Source of the DNA: Nitzschia sp. pyKryTriq1
Lineage: Eukaryota > Bacillariophyta > Bacillariophyceae > Bacillariales > Bacillariaceae
Direction: 5' to 3'
DNA: 64,000 nucleotides
NCBI GenBank assembly: GCA_956465555.1
Contig: OY101118.1
Location: forward strand, 3,245,751-3,309,750
Shown here: in pieces, positions 42,554-50,913 of the stretch
Layout of the letters: each line of letters begins with the position of its first letter
Numbering within the stretch: position 1 is the stretch's first letter
Position numbers and translations under genes: made by a program
Notes under the pieces: model-generated
The model's database searches: none
What the model was told of the DNA's origin: nothing
The model's input: only the letters and a program-made list of their open reading frames with translations

Positions 42554-42847
42554 TTAGTTGGTGGGCTTGAACAGACGGTATCTGGGCCTACCAGGAGGAG
42601 CAGTGAGTCCAGGGGCTCTTAGCTTTCTTGCACCACCACCAGAGCGTCGTAGATTTCCGGCTTTCTCCTCGACGTCCTGATCGACAGTGTCAAGAACAAC
42701 AACTCCGTTGTTGTTGAGCGATTCTGCGGCGGAAGCAGTACCACCACCACCAGCAGCAGCAGCAGCAGGAGTGGCAATGCAGAGAACCAAGGCTGCAAGT
42801 AGTAGGAGCAGCAGGGAGGAGGAGGAGGAGGCGTTTGCAATCTTCAT
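42554..42847 (-). CDS. Small secreted protein with basic processing-like site
   Basis: 97 residues from ATG 42847. Residues 1-31 form a strong signal peptide (SLLLLLLAALVLCIATPAAA). The mature part is short and moderately acidic (VVLDTVDQDVEEKAGN), then basic: LRRSGGGARKLRAPG, ending RPRYRLFKPTN. The RR and R-K-L-R sites suit cleavage by a kexin-like protease such as the two in this window (inference). The layout of a secreted acidic propart, a basic site and a short basic tail resembles peptide precursors. It is not homologous to the gene at 17042 apart from the shared G-G-x-(K/R)-R-K-L-like patch. No family is recognised. Confidence 0.6.
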   Translation of the reverse strand: MKIANASSSSSLLLLLLAALVLCIATPAAAAAGGGGTASAAESLNNNGVVVLDTVDQDVEEKAGNLRRSGGGARKLRAPGLTAPPGRPRYRLFKPTN

Positions 42848-43389
42848 GATGGTGTCGTTGGTGCTGTGACGGCTTCTTCTTCTTCTTCTTCTTGACGACT
42901 TGTTGTTTTCTTGCTGATGTTCCGAGTATGTTTAATCAATCGTCGTACCTATTTCAGTAGATGATGATGAAAAAATAATGAGAAGTGGTGCGGCTTCGAT
43001 AAAATAATACTGTGGCGTCTGTTTGTTTGGAAGATTTCTTCTGCTGGATTTTTCGAAGCTGCTTACTTGCATATAGTACTAGTAGGAACAAGAAGGCGAC
43101 GTATGCAGTATGTTCGTGTTTTCTACCCCTTCCAACGACTTCCATCCCCTTGTTCCCAAGACTTCCCAAAGTAGTGGTGGTTCCCAGAATTATTTCGTCA
43201 GTTCGTAAGGAGGAGAGGATACTACTATGCCCTTTACTGACGCACTCTGACCAAGGGTAGACACCCAAAGCGGAGATTCCAGCAAACTTCAACCAAATGG
43301 CATCATGTCATACTAGTATTTCTTTGAATTCGAAAAAGTAGACTAAGTTAAAGTGGAAAATAGCTCTCCTCGCTATCTACAGTAGCTCT
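42848..43389. other. Spacer upstream of the small secreted protein
   Basis: Frames on both strands (42954-43292) are low-scoring and lack ATG or domains. No gene. Confidence 0.4.
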
Positions 43390-43735
43390 GTTATGATGAA
43401 ATTGTCCAAGCAACACGAAAATACTACGTGTAAATGACTTAAATGGAGAAGCACCAAGAAGAACTACTACCGGTACAAGCAAGTTCCGAAAATATATTGG
43501 TCAGTTCATACGTACAAGGACTACTAGAGGAGAAGCAAGAACTTCGAGTGAGTTCCGAAAATCTATCGTCAGTTCCGAAAATCTATCGTCTACTAGTAGT
43601 CAGTAGTAGTTTGCCTTTGACTGACTCCGACGAAGCTAAGAGCCGCGGGGACTCCTGAACCATGCACTTTTTGTTATTAGCGTTACGTTTAGATAGTAAT
43701 ATGCCTTCACATCACGTACGTACATGATGGAAATA
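43390..43735 (+). repeat. Diverged dispersed repeat, copy 1
   Basis: Contains AAATGACTT...GGA...AAG, AGAAGAACT, GTTCCGAAAATCTAT and GACTCCGACGAAG, ending TGAACCATGCACTTTTTG and ATATGCCTTCACATCACG. It aligns along about 280 bases with 43800-44085, and its 3' part with 49505-49725. Confidence 0.6.
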
Positions 43736-43799
43736 AAAGACTACTTAATGTGGCGTTTTGGAATAGTTATATTATGCCTCTAGTAAGTACTCGTAGTTC

Positions 43800-44085
43800 T
43801 CGCTCGGTTATGATGATGATGTTGTCGAACACGAAAATACGTCTAAATGACTTTACTGGAAAAGTGGCTATGCAAGAAGAACTTCACGTAAGTTCCGAAA
43901 ATCTATTGGTCAATTGGTACGTGCGTACGTGCATACAAGAACTCGAGCAAGGAGAAGCAAGAACAACTTCGATGGTCGTATTAATAAGTAAGTTAGTTAG
44001 TGAGTTTCGAGAATCAATCTTCAGACGTGCCTTTTGCTGTTTCCGACGAAGTGCGGGGAATGAACCAAGAACTTTTTGCAACGTC
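43800..44085 (+). repeat. Diverged dispersed repeat, copy 2
   Basis: Tandem neighbour of copy 1: ACACGAAAATAC, TAAATGACTT, AAGTTCCGAAAATCTATTGG, TTCCGACGAAG and TGAACCAAGAACTTTTTGCAA. A 175-codon frame runs across it, but its residues follow the repeat and have no domain. Confidence 0.6.
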
Positions 44086-44404
44086 GCCTTCCTGCGCGGC
44101 GGGATGTTCGGTGCCTATGCAGAAATGAGCGAAGTATGTACTGTACCAGCAGGTACCGACCGGTACAGCGTACCTGGTACCGCTGCGGGTACAGCTACCG
44201 GTACAGTAGCACTAATGTACGAACCCAGCCTGCCTGTTATCTTTCAGCTCTACATTCACATGTGTAATGTACTATGACCATCATCATGCGTCTTCGCCCG
44301 GAACAGTATGAGTACTTGCACAGGTATTCCATTCCGTTCCTGCGCTTCTCTGGATTGGCGTCTTCTGCTTCCATCACATATCACGCTGCTACAATAGTAA
44401 TATC

Positions 44405-46405
44405 ATGAGGAGGATGTTGTCGTTTTCCTGTTTGTCGGGGGATGCACCCACCACTCCTCGTCCTACTAGTAGTAGAAGTAGCGCTGCGGCTTTGCCTGCT
44501 TCTGGGCATACCCGTATCGCACCGTCGCTGGTCCTCCAAAGGGCGGCGGCGACGGCGACAACGACTCTTCTCTACCTCGTTGCACTTGCGGGTCTGGCTC
44601 CTTTCGGCAGCGATGCCGCCGCCATGATGCCGTCTGGATCATCATCATCTGGCTCATCATCATCTGGATCATCATCATCTGGATCATCATCATCTGGATC
44701 ATCATCATCTGGATCATCATCATCGTCATCATCATGGTGCGGAACAAAGACGCCTTCCCGCACACACCAGCTGCTGGATCAAGCTCGCATGGTAGGCTTG
44801 AAGGAACGACTTGGTGCCAGCACATCAACAACAACACGTAGCGGTCGAAAGCTTCTGGGTGAGACCTGCGAGGAGCTGCCTGCGATTTGTGATCAATGTG
44901 TCAACATTCCAGTCTATCTTCATTTCCTGGCGTTTCATTCCGATTTCCTACCTCACTCCGTGCCCTCTGGTGGTGATGCCAGGGAGGCGAGGTGGCGGAG
45001 GGTGACTACTCCCGTAATGATGCTCTCCATGGTGCAGGACAATTTCGATCTGGTCAATGCTGTCTTCCAGGGTACTCCGTTCCAATTCACTTTGATGGCG
45101 GATGACTACACCATCTCCGTCGATAAAAACTGGGCGACCTTTCCAGACGATCATAAAGTGGCTATGTCAGACGCACTTCGTAGGGGTGGAATGGAAACTC
45201 TGAATCTATACCTAGCAAAGGAGTTGTGCTCGGAGGAAAACTTCGACAATGGCTCTTGCGTGTTAATGGAAGGAGCGTTTGCCGAATTTCCAAGCTCTCA
45301 ATCGTCCTATGATGGCATCTGGATGAGGTTCGACACGGTGACTGGTGGGGGCTTCGCTCCTTTCGACCTTGGATATACGTTGGTGCACGAGATCGGGCAT
45401 TGGCTGGGGCTGTACCATACGTTCCAGAATTCTCTGGCGGCAATGTCCGAAGGCGACGCTGACGGCGACCCATGCTCTGAGTCCAACGCGAATGATTTCG
45501 TGGATGATACGGGTGTACACGTTGGCCCGTCGGAAGATTTCTACGATTGTACTGACTTTTTGCTGCCGGATGGGAATGTCGAGCCATTGCCCGACACCTG
45601 TCCAGGACAAGAATTGCTGGACCCATTCTTCAACATTATGAACTACGTAAGCCACGAGGTATGCTTTGAGAAAACCGAAGCCAAGTTCACTTGTGGTCAA
45701 GTCGAAAGGATGTGGCTTCAGTGGAACCTTTACCGAGACGCCGTCAACACGTGTGGCGAAGACGAAATGGCGGTGGACATTGTGATTCAGTTCGACGACG
45801 AGTCTGCCTACGATGCCAACTCTTTCTCTCTTTCTACCGTAGGGAGCTCGGAACCTTTCTTTGATACCGCCACTGACTTTGACATGGAATGCGCCATGTA
45901 TAATTCCCAGGATGCTGTTGCCGTGGACTTGTGTGTTCCGCGAGGCCAGCACTATGAGTATACTGTGCTTCTCAAAAACGCAAATGGTGGAGGAGGAAAC
46001 ACCACTGGGCATGCTGGAGAGGCTGGTGGTGGCACTGTCACAACAACAACAGCAACAACAACAGCAACAGCAACAAGTCCTGCCACCACCAGCATTCTGG
46101 TCGATGGTGTATTTCGCTGCGAATTGCGAGCCGAGGACTTGTTTAGCCCTGAGGCGAAAGTGTTGTTCAATTCTAGCTTTTTGAATTGTAATGGTATTCC
46201 AGCAGTCCCCCTCACCAGCTCGTCGTCCAAGGAGACCACGACGGAGTCCCCTAGTACAGTTGCACCGCCGGTATCCAGGACCAGTACACCGTCGTCGTCG
46301 GGGGCGGCGGCGGTTGCTTCTTCTTCTTCTTCTTCGATCCGCATGGCGATCGGAAGCTCCTTGTTGTTCTTGTTGTCGATTGAAATGTTGGTCGAACGCC
46401 GTTAG
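44405..46405 (+). CDS. Secreted zinc metalloprotease, M43 (pappalysin)-like
   Basis: Metzincin endopeptidase of M43 type, 666 residues from ATG 44405. The N-terminus has an internal hydrophobic segment (LLYLVALAGLAPFGSDAAAM, about 55-75), probably a signal peptide or anchor. A Ser-Ser-Ser-Ser-Gly repeat follows. The catalytic zinc site is H328-E329-I-G-H332-W-L-G-L-Y-H338 and the Met-turn is N-I-M412-N-Y. Between them lies the M43 pattern DDTGVH ... C ... DTCPGQELLDPF, and after them C-FEKTEAKFTCGQVERMW. These Cys match the conserved disulfides of the family. The C-terminus has Thr/Ser-rich sequence and ends in a hydrophobic segment (SLLFLLSIEML) that looks like a GPI signal. It probably acts at the cell surface. 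The substrate is unknown. Confidence 0.88.
   Translation: MRRMLSFSCLSGDAPTTPRPTSSRSSAAALPASGHTRIAPSLVLQRAAATATTTLLYLVALAGLAPFGSDAAAMMPSGSSSSGSSSSGSSSSGSSSSGSSSSGSSSSSSSWCGTKTPSRTHQLLDQARMVGLKERLGASTSTTTRSGRKLLGETCEELPAICDQCVNIPVYLHFLAFHSDFLPHSVPSGGDAREARWRRVTTPVMMLSMVQDNFDLVNAVFQGTPFQFTLMADDYTISVDKNWATFPDDHKVAMSDALRRGGMETLNLYLAKELCSEENFDNGSCVLMEGAFAEFPSSQSSYDGIWMRFDTVTGGGFAPFDLGYTLVHEIGHWLGLYHTFQNSLAAMSEGDADGDPCSESNANDFVDDTGVHVGPSEDFYDCTDFLLPDGNVEPLPDTCPGQELLDPFFNIMNYVSHEVCFEKTEAKFTCGQVERMWLQWNLYRDAVNTCGEDEMAVDIVIQFDDESAYDANSFSLSTVGSSEPFFDTATDFDMECAMYNSQDAVAVDLCVPRGQHYEYTVLLKNANGGGGNTTGHAGEAGGGTVTTTTATTTATATSPATTSILVDGVFRCELRAEDLFSPEAKVLFNSSFLNCNGIPAVPLTSSSSKETTTESPSTVAPPVSRTSTPSSSGAAAVASSSSSSIRMAIGSSLLFLLSIEMLVERR
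44632..44727 (+). repeat. 15-bp tandem repeat in the metalloprotease gene
   Basis: Five to six units of (T/G)CATCATCATCTGGA encode S-S-S-S-G repeats. One unit differs (GGCTCATCATCATCT). Copy number likely varies between alleles. Confidence 0.85.
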
Positions 46406-46676
46406 TACTACTAGCACTCACTCACTCACTCACACACAAAGCATGGCATAGCATAGCATAGCATATCATCATCCTATTTAGTAGCTACTAGTACCTTGAC
46501 GGTCGAGAGGGAGTATGATTCCCGACGACTCTACTACTAGTAGAGAGTAGACTTTGTAGTACAAGAGTGATGTGACAGAAGATACTACTGTAGCACACGT
46601 CAACCGTACAAGTACGAGGATGAACTTGCGCACACGCGGGCGGCGGGCGGGCGAGTTTAGTTATGATGATGCCTTT

Positions 46677-46684
46677 TGACGTCA
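46677..46684. promoter_or_regulatory. TGACGTCA palindrome (CRE-like), upstream site 1
   Basis: Lies about 380 bp upstream of the MMSDH ATG, inside the first duplicate. TGACGT elements are known to mediate CO2/cAMP responses in promoters of Phaeodactylum carbonic anhydrase. Function here is inferred only. Confidence 0.45.
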
Positions 46685-46779
46685 TTGCGATCTTACTTAT
46701 GGGCAGGACGCACGACGAGGGATCAACTTGCGCGCACGCACGCATGCAGGCCTGCGAGTTTAGTTATGATAATGCATTT

Positions 46780-46787
46780 TGACGTCA
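46780..46787. promoter_or_regulatory. TGACGTCA palindrome (CRE-like), upstream site 2
   Basis: Second copy, about 275 bp upstream of the ATG, in the same context (AGTTATGAT(G/A)ATGC ... TTTTGACGTCATTG). Confidence 0.45.
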
Positions 46788-47062
46788 TTGATTGCGATCT
46801 TTTTGGGGCGGGACGGGGGACGGGAAGACGACGGATCCATGCACGGGCGGGCCGGCGCTTGGATCGAAGACATCAACACAAGACATACATCACATCAAAA
46901 GAATTCTGCCATCGCGGGACGACGCGGGCGGGACCCGCCGTCATTCTTTTCTTTGTGTTGTTGACACTACTCTACTCTACTCTACTCTACTCATATTCGA
47001 CATCGACATCATACTGGTACCAAGACGACATCCCTATCATCTGTATCATCGATACCACGACC

Positions 47063-49024
47063 ATGACGCTGTTTCGAGTGTTCCAGGCAAGAGCCAGCAG
47101 CTGCAACATCAGCGGCAGCGGCAGCATCAGCAACAACAATTATTCGTTGCGTCGTTTTCTTTCCTCTGCTGCGGCACATCACCTCCGACGACGCCCAGCC
47201 TGGCTAAAGTCTTCGACGTATTCGTACTTTCAAAATGGACAATTTGTCGAAAGTATGGGAGAAGCCGCCCACCCGGTTCGCAATCCCGCCACGAACGAAA
47301 TCGTCGGCATGGTTCCGGAAATGTCGACTCTAGAATTCGACACGGTAGTCGAGCTCGCTCACGATGCCTTTCATCAAGAATGGAAACATGTGTCGGTATC
47401 GCAACGACAGCGGTACATGTTACAATTTCAAGCCCTCATAAGAGACAAGAAGAATATGGATGATTTGGCGTACTTGATCACGTTGGAAAATGGCAAGACC
47501 TTGGCCGATGCTCGGGGAGATATCACCCGCGGTTTGGAAATGGTCGAATCGGCCTGCTGGATGGCACCGCACCTGCTCGGCGACAGTTTGGCGGGAATTT
47601 CCACCACTATGGATTGTATTTCGTATCGAGAACCATTGGGAGTATGTGCCGGGATTTGTCCCTTTAACTTTCCTGCCATGAGTAAGTACAAAGTAAAGGT
47701 ATTAGTACTAGGGGAAATTAGAACAGGTTGGACGAGCAGGGTGGACGATATGGACAATGCTCTCATGCTTCTTCTTTTACTTGTTCTTCCTCTTCTATTT
47801 TTCTCTGCGAATTGTACGACTACCCACTACATTGTACTACTAGTTCCACTTTGGATGTTTCCATTGGCCATTACAGCTGGCAACACGTTTATCTTGAAAC
47901 CTTCGGAAAAGACACCTGGTGCCGCTCTATTCTTGGCCGAGTTATTGGCGTCCACGGGACTTCCAGAAGGCGTCCTGCAAGTCGTTCAGGGTGCAAAGCA
48001 CATGGTCGACCAGATTTGTACGCATCCCCAAATTTCGGCCATTTCCTTTGTCGGGAGCAATACGGCAGGACAATATATTCATCAGCAAGGCACACAGCAT
48101 GGGAAACGGGTCCAAGCCAATTTGGGGGCCAAGAATCACGCCGTCATATTACCTGATACTACCACTACTACTACTACTTCTACTAATCAAAGTCAAAGTA
48201 GTAGTAACATGATGGACGCTACGACGACCGCCTTGGTCGGAGCGGCCTTTGGTGCGGCAGGACAACGATGTATGGCACTCTCGACGTTGGTATTGGTCGG
48301 AACGACCGAAGATGAAACCAAAGAGTGGATGAATTCCATTTGTACCAAGGCTGCAGCATTACAAGTCGGACCCGGAATGGATCCATCGTCCGATATTGGA
48401 CCCTTGATTACGGCCGAATCGAAACAACGTGTCATATCCATTATCGATCAAGCTGTCGAACAAGGCGCCGTACTGGAATTGGATGGTCGACCAACCACAC
48501 AAGATGATGATGATCATGATCATCATTCTATGAACAAAGGCAACTTTTTGCGTCCGACCGTCTTGTTTAATATTACAACGTCCAATATTGCGTATACGCA
48601 AGAAATCTTTGGACCCGTCCTGGTATGTTTACGTGTGGATACACTCCAAGATGCGATTGATTTGATCAATCACGACAATCCCTATGGCAATGGATGTGCC
48701 TTGTTTACATCGAACGGAAGTGCCGCACGATACTTTACGCATCATGTCCATGTCGGTCAAGTCGGGATCAATGTTCCCATTCCTGTACCACTACCCATGT
48801 TTTCCTTTACGGGCAATCGGGCCTCGATTCGTGGCGATTTGAATTTCTATGGCAGCTCCGGCGTTCAATTCTATACGCAGCTCAAAACGGTCACTTCGAA
48901 CTGGCCCATCAACATGATGACGACGACGACAGCGACGACGCATAGTATTGGTGGTAGTAGTAGTAGTAGTACTAGTTCGTTGGGTGGAGTGAACATGCCG
49001 ACGTATGGAAAGACGACAAAATAG
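47063..49024 (+). CDS. Methylmalonate-semialdehyde dehydrogenase (two exons)
   Basis: Mitochondrial ALDH6-type enzyme. It oxidises malonate or methylmalonate semialdehyde to acetyl- or propionyl-CoA in valine and pyrimidine breakdown. Start at ATG 47063: MTLFRVFQARASSCNISG and RRFLSSAAAHHLRRRP look like a mitochondrial presequence. A 162-bp intron (47682-47843, GTAAGT...TACTAG) splits the codon for Ile and restores PAM-I-PLWMFPLAITAGN. Spliced length is 599 residues. Motifs: GVCAGICPFNFPAM, ILKPSEKTPGAA, SFVGSNTAGQYI, catalytic Cys349 in GAAGQRCMALS, and the family C-terminus VPIPVPLPMFSFTGNRASI. A Thr/Ser run follows HAVILPD, a typical loop for insertions here. The C-terminal Ser/Thr tail is extended. 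Confidence 0.93.
   Translation: MTLFRVFQARASSCNISGSGSISNNNYSLRRFLSSAAAHHLRRRPAWLKSSTYSYFQNGQFVESMGEAAHPVRNPATNEIVGMVPEMSTLEFDTVVELAHDAFHQEWKHVSVSQRQRYMLQFQALIRDKKNMDDLAYLITLENGKTLADARGDITRGLEMVESACWMAPHLLGDSLAGISTTMDCISYREPLGVCAGICPFNFPAMSKYKVKVLVLGEIRTGWTSRVDDMDNALMLLLLLVLPLLFFSANCTTTHYIVLLVPLWMFPLAITAGNTFILKPSEKTPGAALFLAELLASTGLPEGVLQVVQGAKHMVDQICTHPQISAISFVGSNTAGQYIHQQGTQHGKRVQANLGAKNHAVILPDTTTTTTTSTNQSQSSSNMMDATTTALVGAAFGAAGQRCMALSTLVLVGTTEDETKEWMNSICTKAAALQVGPGMDPSSDIGPLITAESKQRVISIIDQAVEQGAVLELDGRPTTQDDDDHDHHSMNKGNFLRPTVLFNITTSNIAYTQEIFGPVLVCLRVDTLQDAIDLINHDNPYGNGCALFTSNGSAARYFTHHVHVGQVGINVPIPVPLPMFSFTGNRASIRGDLNFYGSSGVQFYTQLKTVTSNWPINMMTTTTATTHSIGGSSSSSTSSLGGVNMPTYGKTTK
47682..47843 (+). 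other. Intron of MMSDH, 162 bp, stop-free
   Basis: Donor A|GTAAGTACAAAG, acceptor TACTACTAG|TTCCACTT. Without removal the enzyme would carry 54 extra, largely hydrophobic residues in the middle of a highly conserved motif. Homologous enzymes have no insert there. Confidence 0.92.
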
Positions 49025-50913
49025 TTGGTATCGAACTCACACTGTACTACTACTAGCTAGTAGTAGTAGTAGTAGCAGTAGTACTTGTTGCTTCTTTACT
49101 AGGAACCAGTATAGCACTACTACTCGTGCTCCTACTCTACAACGACTCTACTACTCTAGCTACTACTCAAGAGAGTAGATAATAGCTCTACTACTACTAG
49201 TAGTAGTAGTAGTAGTAGTAGATAGAGAGTACTTCTACTAGTAGTAGAGCTACCACTCCTACTAGCTAGAGCTCCCACTAGCTAGCTAGAGCTCCTACTA
49301 GCTAGTACTAGTAGAAGAGTAGAGCAACTACTTACGGGCGTTGTAACGAACAGAAGCCTATTCTAGATTACGATCTGACGATTCTTCATCTTCAACAAAC
49401 CAGTGGCCAAAGCCACCTATTCTTCATCGCCAATGCCCTCTTTCCAATACTCGAGGACGCTGCCTTACCAAAAAAACAACATGCACCAAATAATCTTCTT
49501 TGCGTTGTACTGCAGCAAAATGTCGAAGTTTGAATTAGCGCAATTTCCGAAAATCGATCGTAGTCCAGTCAGCGTGAAGAAATGCCTCTTGCTGACGACA
49601 GTCGACAAAGGGTGGACTGAACCAAGCACTTTTTGCAATCGCGTTTTTAGATAATGCAGTAGACTAATATTAATATGCCTTCACATCACGTTCGTACGCA
49701 CCGACCGACCGGTAAAAAATGATGAAATTACAGGAGCGAGCGGCTAAGACGGGTTGAAGCAGCATGGCGGTAGGACGGACGTACTGGGACGGGAAAGAGA
49801 CGGACGAACGAATCCTCGTCCTACCTGTAGTAGTACCGGTACTACTACCGGTAGACTAGTAGTAGTACTCTAATTAAGTACCTAGCTACCATGGTACCTT
49901 GGCTGTAGAGGGAGCGAGTGTGATTCCCGAGTCTACTTCTACTAGTAGACTTCAGTACTACTAACTAACTAGGTAACTAACTCACTGAATAATGATAGAT
50001 CCTTACGAAGGAGAGAGTACCGGTAGACATCGCAGTATGAGAGTAGTACGTAATAGTATCACCACTCAAAATTGTGCTGCTATCGCACCAGGGATAAATA
50101 AGAGTCGAGGTGGTGGACCTCCACGATGTCTACTACCGGTCTGAACAGCCAGTAGTCTACCGGTACAGTACTACCGGTACCAGTAGTATTCGCAAGACTC
50201 CTCCATCGATTGATCGATAATCATCTATCTGTATGTAATATGAATAATGCACATCATGGTGAAGGAGGGCACTATTATTTGTAAATATCAAAGGCATGGC
50301 ATGAATAAATAATATATGCAAGCAGGCTTTCGTGCGAGATAGATTTATAGGACGACTGAATGAGTTTTGTGTAGTGAATGAGAAGACGAGGAGGAGTCGT
50401 CATTCTCATCATGCCTGCATGACTGATGATTCGAGCATAGCGCCTCTCGTACCGGTACCTACTGGTACCGGTACAGTAGTAATAGCTTCCTTCCTCCCTC
50501 TCTTCTTCTCTGCCACAAGTACGTAATGTACCGGTACGTGTACAGTACTACCGGCACAGTACTACCGTACCTGTACCGGCACAGTACGTGTACCGGTACC
50601 GATACTGCATCTTCGGTAGCGTGACGACACTCCTTCTTTTATCCAAGCGCGAAAAAAGGAAAAGGGACACCGCGGCGACGACTGCGTTATTATCATTATC
50701 ATTATCTTCTTCTTCTTCTTCTTCTTTTCTATAGCATCGTTGCCGAACAGTATTACCTATCGGTTTCTCCTCGAGAGACGACTACGACTACTACTACTAC
50801 TACTACTACTAGCCAGCGGGTCTGCGGCGGTGCGCTTCGTCAGTAGTTTCGAAACGACATATATATTGCGCTGGTATAATAATATTATACAGAATTCCAA
50901 ACAGAACAGCATC
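49025..50913. other. Long spacer with CTAGTA and TACCGGTA arrays
   Basis: 49040-49330 is almost entirely CTAGTA/AGCTAG/TAGTAG motifs. A copy of the dispersed repeat lies at 49505-49725. 50150-50190 and 50450-50605 are crowded with TACCGGTAC-type palindromes. The final part is the 5' flank of the second convertase (frame open from a TTG at 50740). No gene is supported. Confidence 0.5.
49505..49725 (+). repeat. Diverged dispersed repeat, copy 3 (partial)
   Basis: Shares TTTCCGAAAATCGATCGT, TGAACCAAGCACTTTTTGCA and ATATGCCTTCACATCACGT with the copies at 43390 and 43800. An 83-codon frame (49403-49654) overlaps it but has no domain. Confidence 0.6.

Larger units (their letters stand above)
46406..47062. 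other. Upstream region of MMSDH with a tandem duplicate
   Basis: A 3' flank with GCATA repeats (about 46441-46468), then two related segments of about 110 bp (46619-46710 and 46726-46830). Each contains CGAGTTTAGTTATGAT, TGACGTCA and TTGCGATCTT. The ALDH frame is open from 46676 but the ATG at 47063 is the better start. Confidence 0.6.

Noticed and set aside
43443-44277. Two plus-strand frames with shared E-L-x-V-S-S-E-N-L words
   Set aside because: The similarity is due to the non-coding dispersed repeat; frames are short, with stops, and no family.
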